Position numbers and translations under genes: made by a program
Notes under the pieces: generated by a model
The model's input: only the letters and a program-made list of their open reading frames with translations
What the model was told of the DNA's origin: nothing
The model's database searches: none
Assembly: GCA_008017255.1 (NCBI GenBank)
Contig: SSHD01000158.1
Coordinates: 1 to 7,117, forward strand
DNA: 7,117 bases
Direction of reading: 5' to 3'
From: Acinetobacter sp.
GTDB lineage: Bacteria > Pseudomonadota > Gammaproteobacteria > Pseudomonadales > Moraxellaceae
In this document: in pieces, positions 1 through 5,304 of the stretch
Layout of the letters: every line of letters starts with the position of its first letter
Numbering within the stretch: the first letter of the stretch is position 1

Positions 1-278
1 GCATAATCCATACGATCCCCCTTGCTCATCACCTGGCCTAAAACCACTTTAAAGGGTGGTGTCCGATCAGCTGGCTCAAAATGATCAACTGACACAAACG
101 CATTTTTTTTGTTGATTTCAGTGAGCGTCACGCGATATTCACCACCTTTCCCGTTGAAAAAGATGGCTTGATCTTGCAGTTTTGCTCGTAATACACGTAC
201 CCAATGATGAAACACCGCTTCGCTCAGCTCAAGCATTTGACCTGTGGTTAATTCAGCGTTGATATAAAAACGATTCAT
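1..278 (-). CDS. rsmE: 16S rRNA (uracil-1498-N3)-methyltransferase RsmE, N-terminal part
   Basis: This is the first 92 codons of RsmE; the rest lies beyond the left edge. RsmE uses SAM to methylate N3 of U1498 in helix 44 of 16S rRNA, acting on the assembled small subunit. I translated the reverse strand by hand. It begins MNRFYINAEL and shows family signatures in order: HHWVRVLR at about residues 24-31, FNGKGGEY at 41-48 (the N-terminal PUA-like RNA-binding domain), then KVVLGQVMSKGDRMDY at about 77-92. The last motif leads into the SPOUT-knot methyltransferase domain, which is not visible. The full protein is usually about 240 residues. The ATG at 278 gives the usual family N-terminus; an in-frame ATG at 296 would add six residues (MSPPQT). 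Neither start has a clear Shine-Dalgarno. The gene begins 38 bases after the metF stop with no terminator between, so co-transcription with metF is likely. Confidence 0.93.
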   Translation of the reverse strand, partial: MNRFYINAELTTGQMLELSEAVFHHWVRVLRAKLQDQAIFFNGKGGEYRVTLTEINKKNAFVSVDHFEPADRTPPFKVVLGQVMSKGDRMDY

Positions 279-316
279 GGTTTGGGGAGGGCTCATACAG
301 ATTAGTTGCTACTGGC

Positions 317-1153
317 TTAATTTAAACCCAAATCTATCACCAGTTGGCGAGTCGGTTCGGTATTATTCATGGAATAAAAATGCAAACTCGGCGCACCACC
401 TGTAATCAGACGCTCACACAGCTTCACCACCACTTCATGTCCGAACGCTCTAATACTTTCACTGTCATCACCATACGCCGCCAGTTGTTTGCGAATCCAA
501 CGTGGAATTTCTGCGCCTGTACCATCGGCAAAGCGAATTAAATTACTGGCATTGGTAATGGGCATAATGCCCGGTGCGACTGGAATGTTTACGCCTGCTT
601 TTGCAATCCGATCCATAAAATAAAAATAGGCATCTGGGTTGAAGAAAAATTGGGTAATTGCTGCATTGGCACCTGCATTAACTTTATCGACAAAGCGCTG
701 AATGTCAGCATCGAAACTTTCCGCTTGTGGGTGCATTTCAGGGTAGGCGGCAACTTCAATATGAAAATGATCGCCCGAATGTTCACGAATAAAACGCACT
801 AAATCAGTAGCATAAGGCAGCTCACCTAAACCGACCTGACCAGAAGGCAAATCACCACGCAAAGCCACAATACGGTTAATGCCTTGCGATTGGTACAAAT
901 CTAACAGCTCGGCAATGCGGGCTTTGTCGTCACCAATACACGATAAATGCGGTGCAACAGGGGTGCCTTTGCCATTAAAATCATTGGTTGCCGCTAAGGT
1001 GCGCTCACGCGTCGAACCGCCTGCGCCATAGGTAATCGAGAAAAACTCAGGATTCAGCGGTTGCAGTTGTTGATGTACAACACGTAATTTTTCTGCACCA
1101 GCATCGGTTTTTGGTGGAAAAAATTCAAAAGAAATAGGAACACGTTGCGTCAT
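317..1153 (-). CDS. metF: 5,10-methylenetetrahydrofolate reductase
   Basis: This cytoplasmic flavoenzyme reduces 5,10-methylene-tetrahydrofolate to 5-methyl-tetrahydrofolate, the methyl donor that converts homocysteine to methionine. The 278-residue product is a single TIM-barrel domain, slightly shorter than E. coli MetF (296). It starts with SFEFFPPK; Glu10 matches the catalytic glutamate of the family (E. coli Glu28). FSITYGAGGSTRERT (38-52) and ALRGD (97-101, Asp101 matching E. coli Asp120 near the flavin) follow. ITQFFF (166-171) carries Gln168, matching the folate-binding Gln183. The C-terminal LHFYSMN is also typical. The ATG is supported by AAGGA six bases upstream. ahcY lies upstream on the same strand across a 152-base gap, and rsmE follows closely. 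The pairing with ahcY puts two methyl-cycle steps side by side: AhcY releases homocysteine and MetF supplies the methyl group to recycle it. No disruption is seen. Confidence 0.97.
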   Translation of the reverse strand: MTQRVPISFEFFPPKTDAGAEKLRVVHQQLQPLNPEFFSITYGAGGSTRERTLAATNDFNGKGTPVAPHLSCIGDDKARIAELLDLYQSQGINRIVALRGDLPSGQVGLGELPYATDLVRFIREHSGDHFHIEVAAYPEMHPQAESFDADIQRFVDKVNAGANAAITQFFFNPDAYFYFMDRIAKAGVNIPVAPGIMPITNASNLIRFADGTGAEIPRWIRKQLAAYGDDSESIRAFGHEVVVKLCERLITGGAPSLHFYSMNNTEPTRQLVIDLGLN

Positions 1154-1159
1154 GTTGAG

Positions 1160-1164
1160 TCCTT
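1160..1164 (-). promoter_or_regulatory. metF ribosome binding site
   Basis: AAGGA on the minus strand ends six bases before the metF ATG. This is a normal Shine-Dalgarno and fixes the start at 1153. Confidence 0.8.
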
Positions 1165-1225
1165 GTTTTGATCAATACTTATCATTTGACTTCTCCCCAA
1201 CCAACTTCAAAAAAGAAGAACACAG

Positions 1226-1256
1226 TTGCGTATCAATTAAGGTATTGATTTCGCAA
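1226..1256 (-). repeat. Imperfect palindrome upstream of metF
   Basis: On the plus strand the arms read TTGCG-T-ATCAAT, then a six-base centre TAAGGT, then ATTGAT-TT-CGCAA. This makes two paired blocks of five and six base pairs split by a small internal loop. It sits in the ahcY-metF gap, about 70 bases before the metF start. It could be a protein operator or an RNA hairpin in the metF leader. No T-run follows on the minus strand, so it is not an intrinsic terminator. One arm also matches a second site at 1171-1178 (see findings). Function is unknown. Confidence 0.5.
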
Positions 1257-1258
1257 AA

Positions 1259-1297
1259 TTCCCCTCTTTTATAAAGAGGGTTTAGGGGGAGATTTTA
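1259..1297 (-). repeat. Palindromic C-rich/G-rich intergenic repeat, copy 1
   Basis: The plus strand has CCCTCTTT (1262-1269), a three-base loop TAT, and AAAGAGGG (1273-1280), followed by TTTAGGGGGA (1281-1290). The last ten bases are identical to 5271-5280 in copy 3, which also has an eight-base-pair stem with a three-base loop just before. The element begins about ten bases after the ahcY stop. On the minus transcript the stem is followed only by GAATTTT, so it could act as a weak terminator. Sharing of sequence outside the stem argues for a dispersed repeat family instead. I cannot assign it to a named family. Confidence 0.7.
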
Positions 1298-1305
1298 AGT
1301 AAAAA

Positions 1306-2688
1306 TTAGTATTTATACGTGTCAGATTTAAATGGACCTTCAATTGCCACACCTAAGTATTCAGCTTGTGCGGTGGTGAGTTGCGTCATCACACCGCCAA
1401 AACCTGCCACCATTGCTGCAGCAACTTCTTCATCAAGTTTTTTCGGTAACACTTCAACACGAATTTTTGCCGCTTTTTCAGTAGCAGAAAGATCGGCAAA
1501 TTTTTCAGCGAATAAATGCATTTGTGCCAAAACTTGGTTGGCAAAAGAGCCATCCATAATCCGTGATGGGTGACCTGTGGCATTCCCCAAATTGACCAAA
1601 CGACCTTCAGACAACAGCACGAGGTAATCATTTTCATCCGCTGAGCGATACACTTGATGCACTTGTGGCTTCACTTCGACCCACTTGTAGCCACGGAGGT
1701 AAGCGGTGTCGATTTCAGTATCGAAGTGACCGATGTTACACACCACTGCACCTGCTTTTAAAGTATCAAGCATGGCAGCATCACAGACGTGGTAGTTACC
1801 AGTAGTAGTCACAACTAAGTCAGTGTTTTGTAATAGATCAAGGTTGATGTCGGCTTTGTTGCCCGTTGCAATACCGTTTTTGTATGGTGAAACAACCTCA
1901 TAGCCATCCATGCAAGCCTGCATAGCACAAATCGGGTCAATTTCGCTGATCCGAACAATCATGCCTTCTTGACGTAATGATTGTGCTGAGCCTTTACCGA
2001 CATCACCATAACCAATCACTAGGGCACGACGACCTGCAAGTAGCATGTCGGTACCACGTTTAATCGCATCATTTAGCGAGTGACGACAGCCGTATTTGTT
2101 GTCATTTTTAGATTTGGTTACTGCATCATTCACGTTGATCGCAGGAACTTTCAGTGAACCGTCTTTCCACATCTCTAACAGACGTGCCACGCCTGTGGTG
2201 GTTTCTTCGGTAATGCCGTGAATACGCTCTAATAGTGCAGGGTATTTGTCATGGACTAACGAGGTTAAATCGCCGCCATCGTCCAAAATCATGTTGGCAT
2301 CCCAAGGCGTGCCATTGACATTGACTTGTTGTTCTAAGCACCACACATATTCTTCTTCGGTTTCGCCTTTCCAAGCAAACACTGGAATACCACGTGCAGC
2401 AATCGCAGCGGCAGCATGGTCTTGAGTTGAGAAAATATTACAAGAAGTCCAACGTACTTCAGCACCGAGCTCGATTAAAGTTTCGATGAGCACTGCAGTT
2501 TGGATGGTCATGTGGATACAGCCGAGAATTTTTGCGCCTGCAAGTGGTTTTGCAGCGGCATAGCGACGACGCAAACCCATCAGGGCTGGCATTTCTGCTT
2601 CGGCTAGTTTGATTTCTTTACGGCCGTAATCGGCAAGGGCAATATCAGCAACTTTATAATCTGTAAATGAAGCATTCACCGCGTTCAT
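1306..2688 (-). CDS. ahcY: S-adenosylhomocysteine hydrolase
   Basis: This NAD-dependent cytoplasmic enzyme reversibly hydrolyses SAH to adenosine and L-homocysteine, relieving SAH inhibition of SAM-dependent methyltransferases. The 460-residue length is usual for the bacterial type, which carries an insertion relative to the roughly 432-residue animal enzyme. Motifs in order: [16 protein letters not shown] (56-71); [16 protein letters not shown] (82-97); DDGGDLT (136-142); EETTTGV (161-167); [15 protein letters not shown] (190-204) with Lys192 and Asp196 at the expected catalytic positions; GYGDVGKG (226-233), the NAD-binding glycine loop; HFDTEID (321-327); and [10 protein letters not shown] (366-375). 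The C-terminus FKSDTYKY supplies the lysine and tyrosine that reach the partner subunit's NAD in the tetrameric family. The start has an AGGAG site six bases upstream. Its leader holds a promoter and an SAH riboswitch, so its substrate should turn expression on. It is probably co-transcribed with metF. Confidence 0.98.
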   Translation of the reverse strand: MNAVNASFTDYKVADIALADYGRKEIKLAEAEMPALMGLRRRYAAAKPLAGAKILGCIHMTIQTAVLIETLIELGAEVRWTSCNIFSTQDHAAAAIAARGIPVFAWKGETEEEYVWCLEQQVNVNGTPWDANMILDDGGDLTSLVHDKYPALLERIHGITEETTTGVARLLEMWKDGSLKVPAINVNDAVTKSKNDNKYGCRHSLNDAIKRGTDMLLAGRRALVIGYGDVGKGSAQSLRQEGMIVRISEIDPICAMQACMDGYEVVSPYKNGIATGNKADINLDLLQNTDLVVTTTGNYHVCDAAMLDTLKAGAVVCNIGHFDTEIDTAYLRGYKWVEVKPQVHQVYRSADENDYLVLLSEGRLVNLGNATGHPSRIMDGSFANQVLAQMHLFAEKFADLSATEKAAKIRVEVLPKKLDEEVAAAMVAGFGGVMTQLTTAQAEYLGVAIEGPFKSDTYKY

Positions 2689-2694
2689 CAGGAT

Positions 2695-2699
2695 CTCCT
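2695..2699 (-). promoter_or_regulatory. ahcY ribosome binding site
   Basis: AGGAG on the minus strand lies six bases before the ahcY ATG and about 30 bases after the end of the riboswitch. I found no obvious CTCCT-like sequence in the leader that would mask it, so the switching mechanism is not evident from sequence alone. Confidence 0.85.
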
Positions 2700-2729
2700 A
2701 GAAAAAATAGTATGGATCATTCTGCTCGC

Positions 2730-2830
2730 GGATGCCGTTGCTGCATGTGGCGCTATTAAAAGCGCATGACATGATGTCGAGCCTGGCGTATTGATCTTTG
2801 GTACCGATCAATCGTCGCAGCATCCCTCGA
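2730..2830 (-). ncRNA. SAH riboswitch in the ahcY leader
   Basis: The minus-strand RNA matches the SAH riboswitch class (Rfam RF01057 from memory; not searched). P1 is TCGAG (2830-2826) with CTCGA (2781-2777). Directly inside it, GGATGCTGC (2825-2817) begins the conserved core, and GGATGC pairs outside P1 with GCATCC (2735-2730), forming the H-type pseudoknot. The conserved GCCAGGCTCG (2787-2778) and CAACGGCATCC (2740-2730) blocks are both present. A seven-base-pair hairpin, ATTGATC (2812-2806) with GATCAAT (2796-2790), fills the interior. A second hairpin (2773-2744) sits between the P1 and pseudoknot strands, where the class allows a variable arm. Known members lie upstream of ahcY-type genes in proteobacteria, bind SAH and increase expression. 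Location directly before ahcY supports the call strongly. Confidence 0.93.
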
Positions 2831-2840
2831 CTAGTGCTGT

Positions 2841-2869
2841 ATTGTACTTGGAAAATGTTGCGCTTCCAA
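2841..2869 (-). promoter_or_regulatory. sigma70-type promoter for ahcY
   Basis: On the minus strand, TTGGAA (2869-2864) is a -35 box matching TTGACA at four of six bases. An exact 17-base spacer follows, then TACAAT (2846-2841), which matches TATAAT at five of six. The predicted +1 is an A near 2835, about five bases before P1 of the riboswitch. That is where the start must be for the full aptamer to be transcribed. ahcY (with metF and perhaps rsmE) therefore probably has its own transcript, separate from gloB. Confidence 0.75.
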
Positions 2870-2880
2870 TGTTATTTTGC

Positions 2881-2922
2881 TGTTGCTGCCTAGAAAATGA
2901 GAGCTTAGGCTAATGTGCAACA
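2881..2922 (-). repeat. Nested inverted repeat between gloB and the ahcY promoter
   Basis: Plus strand: TGTTGC (2881-2886) and GCCTA (2888-2892) pair with TAGGC (2906-2910) and GCAACA (2917-2922), giving eleven base pairs in two blocks with an asymmetric internal loop. It starts 22 bases after the gloB stop and ends 12 bases before the ahcY -35 box. No T-run follows in the minus-strand RNA, so it is not a standard terminator. It could be a factor-binding site or a 3'-end stabilising hairpin. Confidence 0.4.
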
Positions 2923-2944
2923 CTATGTAATGACATTGTGTGGC

Positions 2945-3676
2945 TTAAAAATGGTCTTTCACTAAGCGGATGCGGGCAAACTCTTCGGCACTTTCGGCAC
3001 GTAAAAATGGATTGGTTTCCAGCTCTAACTCTATGCTGCTAGGTAGGGTGCATTGATTGGCAGCGCTTAATTCTTTAACCTGTTGCAGGCGTTGTTGCAA
3101 GGCAATATTGTTAGGTTCAATGGTGATCGCAAACTGCGCATTACTGAGTGTATATTCATGCGCACAATAGACTTTGGTTTCAATGGGCAATGCTGCCAGC
3201 CGATTCAGTGAGCGATACATTTGCTCCGCAGTGCCTTCAAATACACGTCCGCAACCCATTGCAAACAGGACATCACCGCAAAACAAGCTTTTAATTTCTT
3301 CAATAAAATACACAATATGACCTAGTGTATGACCCGGTGTGGCAATGATTTCTATTTTTAAATCGTGAAAATAGAAATGATCGTTATGCTGTAGCGGATT
3401 GGAAATAAAGGCAATTTTACTGAGTTCGTCACGTGGTCCATAAACTAAAATATTTTGCTGCGCCAATAAGGCTTGCACGCCATCGGTATGGTCGTGGTGC
3501 CAGTGGGTCAGCCAAACCTGCTCAAGTTGCAGTTGCTGCTGTTGACAATAATCAAGCACTAGGTCGGCTTTGGTTGGGTCAATCACAACCACTTGTTTCG
3601 TCGGGGTGTGTTCCAATAACCAAATATAATTTTTTAAGGCATTTTTGACATCAATCACATGAATTTTATAATGCAT
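2945..3676 (-). CDS. gloB: Hydroxyacylglutathione hydrolase (glyoxalase II)
   Basis: This enzyme hydrolyses S-D-lactoylglutathione to D-lactate and glutathione, the second step of methylglyoxal detoxification in the cytoplasm. The 243-residue protein has the metallo-beta-lactamase fold. Numbered from Met at 3676, metal ligands are in THWHHDHTDG (His58, His60, Asp62, His63), PGHT (His116), CGDVLF (Asp135) and CAHEYT (His173). GCGRVFEGT (142-150) and the C-terminal NPFLR (222-226) are specific to glyoxalase II, as opposed to general lactamase-fold hydrolases. Start choice: an in-frame GTG at 3682 would add two residues, but AGGA (3687-3684) is one base from that GTG and seven from the ATG at 3676, so the ATG is preferred. 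It lies after the purD terminator and before the ahcY promoter, so it is probably a single-gene unit. I found no convincing promoter for it in 3677-3829. Confidence 0.95.
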   Translation of the reverse strand: MHYKIHVIDVKNALKNYIWLLEHTPTKQVVVIDPTKADLVLDYCQQQQLQLEQVWLTHWHHDHTDGVQALLAQQNILVYGPRDELSKIAFISNPLQHNDHFYFHDLKIEIIATPGHTLGHIVYFIEEIKSLFCGDVLFAMGCGRVFEGTAEQMYRSLNRLAALPIETKVYCAHEYTLSNAQFAITIEPNNIALQQRLQQVKELSAANQCTLPSSIELELETNPFLRAESAEEFARIRLVKDHF

Positions 3677-3683
3677 TGTCACA

Positions 3684-3687
3684 TCCT
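3684..3687 (-). promoter_or_regulatory. gloB ribosome binding site that decides the start
   Basis: AGGA on the minus strand is seven bases from the ATG at 3676 and only one base from the GTG at 3682. The spacing selects the ATG. Confidence 0.7.
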
Positions 3688-3803
3688 GAATATTTTATGT
3701 TTTGAAAATGATTGGGTTGTCGATTTAAGTTGAGAGGTGATTTTTAGTTTAAGGGTAAAGACAGTTCAGTGCAAAGCCGTGCTGAATTGCGTTAATAAAG
3801 AAC

Positions 3804-3827
3804 ATCGCATCTTATTTTTGCTGCGAT
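3804..3827 (-). repeat. Inverted repeat in the gloB upstream region
   Basis: ATCGCA (3804-3809) and TGCGAT (3822-3827) form a perfect six-base-pair inverted repeat with a 12-base centre. It comes directly after the T-run of the purD terminator in the direction of transcription. The rest of the 3677-3829 gap is AT-rich. It holds a second weaker stem at 3765-3786 (TTCAGTGCA against TGCTGAA with a two-base bulge) and nothing else I can name. Confidence 0.35.
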
Positions 3828-3829
3828 AT

Positions 3830-3858
3830 AAAAAACAGCCTTCTGAAGAAGGCTGTTT
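3830..3858 (-). terminator. Intrinsic terminator of purD (purHD)
   Basis: On the minus strand AAACAGCCTTC (3858-3848) and GAAGGCTGTTT (3843-3833) form an eleven-base-pair perfect stem with a four-base loop TTCA, running into six T residues. The hairpin begins 17 bases after the purD stop codon. It should end the purH-purD message and separate it from gloB. Confidence 0.95.
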
Positions 3859-3874
3859 AGCGTGCATGAAATGT

Positions 3875-5161
3875 TTATTCAGCTTGTTCGCGGGCAATCG
3901 CGCGGTAGCCGATATCGCTACGGTATTGCATGCCTGTGAACGTTACCTGACTGCATACTTCGAGGGCATTCACTTGTGCTTCTAACACCGTGTCGCCAAG
4001 TGCAGTCACGCAAAGCACACGTCCGCCTGCGGTCACCACATGACCATCGGCTGTCGTTGCCGTACCGGCATGGAAAATTTTAGTATCTTCTGGCGATTGA
4101 CCAATGCCTGAAATCACGTCGCCATTGCGTACGCTTTCCGGATAACCTTCGGCTGCAAGCACAATGCCGATAGATTTGCGTTCATCCCATTCGGCTTCAC
4201 TTGGTAAATTACCTGCAATACCTGCTTCGACTAAATCGACCAATGATGATTTTAAACGCATCATAATCGGTTGGGTTTCAGGGTCACCAAAACGACAGTT
4301 GAATTCAATGACACGTGGTTGACCTTGTTCGTCAATCATTAAACCTGCGTATAAGAAACCTGTGTATACATGACCGTCGGCAGCCATACCATCGACCGTT
4401 GGGCGCATGATTTCACGCATAGTGCGTTCAAATACTTCGGCAGTCACCACTGGTGCAGGCGAGTAAGCACCCATGCCACCAGTGTTTGGACCTTGGTCAC
4501 CTTCAAAAATACGTTTGTGGTCTTGCGAAGTCGCCATTGGCAAAATGTTATGGCCATCAATCATGCAAATAAAGCTGGCTTCTTCACCAGCAAGGAATTG
4601 TTCGATGACTACACGTGAGCCTGCATCACCAAATTTATTGCCAGCCAGCATGTCATCAATCGCAGCGAATGCTTCTTCATTGCTCATGGCGACAATCACG
4701 CCTTTACCTGCGGCTAAACCATCAGCTTTAATGACAATTGGCGCACCGTGTTGTTCAATATAGGCTTTGGCAGCAGCAACGTCGGTAAATACCTCATAAA
4801 ACGCAGTCGGGATGTTGTGGCGTTTTAAGAAGTGTTTGGCAAAGGCTTTAGAGCCTTCAAGCTGTGCAGCGTATTGGGTTGGCCCCCAAATTTTAATGTC
4901 GGCAGCACGGCAAGCATCGACCACACCATTGACTAGCGGGGCTTCTGGGCCAACAATCACTAAGGCAACATTATTTTCTTTTGCAAAAGCAATAATGGCA
5001 GGGTTGTCTAAAATATTCAGCGCTACGTTTTGGCATTTTTCTTCGGTTGCTGTGCCTGCATTACCCGGTGCAACAAATACGGTTGTGACTTGTGCATCTT
5101 GTGCGATTTTCCATGCCAGTGCATGTTCACGGCCACCGCCACCCAAAACTAAAATATTCAT
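3875..5161 (-). CDS. purD: Phosphoribosylamine-glycine ligase (GAR synthetase)
   Basis: PurD joins 5-phosphoribosylamine and glycine with ATP to give glycinamide ribonucleotide, the second step of de novo purine synthesis. The 428-residue length equals the usual monofunctional bacterial form (E. coli 429). In order: N-terminal domain with LGGGGREHALAWK (6-18) and GPEAPLVNGVVDA (71-83); ATP-grasp region with KADGLAAGKGV (145-155), the nucleotide-binding loop, and GEEASFICMIDG (192-203); DHKRIFEGDQGPNTGGMGAY (214-233), a PurD hallmark; IEFNCRFGDPETQP (285-298), which holds the metal-binding Glu and Asn of the ATP-grasp fold; and a C-terminal domain with GIVLAAEGYP (332-341). The ATG has AAGGA eight bases upstream. 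It follows purH as in the enterobacterial purHD operon, but with a repeat-filled 143-base gap, and ends in a strong terminator. Confidence 0.98.
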   Translation of the reverse strand: MNILVLGGGGREHALAWKIAQDAQVTTVFVAPGNAGTATEEKCQNVALNILDNPAIIAFAKENNVALVIVGPEAPLVNGVVDACRAADIKIWGPTQYAAQLEGSKAFAKHFLKRHNIPTAFYEVFTDVAAAKAYIEQHGAPIVIKADGLAAGKGVIVAMSNEEAFAAIDDMLAGNKFGDAGSRVVIEQFLAGEEASFICMIDGHNILPMATSQDHKRIFEGDQGPNTGGMGAYSPAPVVTAEVFERTMREIMRPTVDGMAADGHVYTGFLYAGLMIDEQGQPRVIEFNCRFGDPETQPIMMRLKSSLVDLVEAGIAGNLPSEAEWDERKSIGIVLAAEGYPESVRNGDVISGIGQSPEDTKIFHAGTATTADGHVVTAGGRVLCVTALGDTVLEAQVNALEVCSQVTFTGMQYRSDIGYRAIAREQAE

Positions 5162-5169
5162 ATTACTTA

Positions 5170-5174
5170 TCCTT
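5170..5174 (-). promoter_or_regulatory. purD ribosome binding site
   Basis: AAGGA on the minus strand lies eight bases before the purD ATG, immediately downstream of repeat copy 2. Confidence 0.75.
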
Positions 5175-5178
5175 TTTT

Positions 5179-5222
5179 AATCCCTCCCAACCTGCCTTTA
5201 AAAAGGGAGGGGTATCACGAAT
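5179..5222 (+). repeat. Palindromic C-rich/G-rich intergenic repeat, copy 2 (inverted)
   Basis: The plus strand holds CCCTCCC (5182-5188), a 16-base centre, and GGGAGGG (5205-5211), a perfect seven-base-pair stem. Read on the plus strand it aligns with copies 1 and 3 read on the minus strand: AATCCC, a second C-rich block, T/A-rich centre, GGGAGGGG, then ATCACGAAT. Copy 3 has GTCACAAAT at the matching end. The similarity beyond the stem suggests a common mobile or duplicated origin rather than two independent hairpins. Confidence 0.6.
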
Positions 5223-5237
5223 TTAGAGCGTTATGCC

Positions 5238-5285
5238 ATTTGTGACAAGTCCCCCTTTGAAAAAGGGGGATTTAGGGGGATTTTT
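5238..5285 (-). repeat. Palindromic C-rich/G-rich intergenic repeat, copy 3
   Basis: The plus strand has CCCCCTTT (5251-5258), a GAA loop, and AAAGGGGG (5262-5269), then ATTTAGGGGGATTTTT. This is an eight-base-pair perfect stem with a further G5 block after it. The TTTAGGGGGA decamer (5271-5280) is identical in copy 1. It begins 20 bases after the purH stop. In the minus-strand RNA the stem is not followed by a T-run, so it is not a classical terminator. Repeats of this kind (a C5/G5 stem with an extra G5 tail between genes) occur in several bacterial groups. I do not assign a family name. Confidence 0.72.
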
Positions 5286-5304
5286 AAATATGCTGTATAG
5301 TGGA

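Noticed and set aside
589..786. Minus-strand 65-codon frame inside metF
   Set aside because: It is an out-of-frame shadow of metF with no ribosome site.
1259..1285. Intrinsic terminator for ahcY
   Set aside because: The hairpin is good but the minus-strand T-run is only four bases and displaced by GAA. The shared flank with copy 3 makes a repeat the better explanation; partial termination stays possible.
3677..3760. Promoter for gloB (TCGACA with TAAAAT, or TTGCAC with TAAACT)
   Set aside because: The first pair has a 20-base spacer and leaves almost no leader. The second matches the consensus poorly in both boxes.
3737..3985. Plus-strand open frame of 82 codons over the purD 3' end
   Set aside because: It runs antisense through the purD terminator and coding end, has no ribosome site or recognisable motif, and looks like a shadow frame.
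4473..5180. Plus-strand open frames opposite purD (96 and 122 codons)
   Set aside because: Both are antisense to a clearly conserved enzyme. Composition is a mirror of purD codons and no domain is visible.
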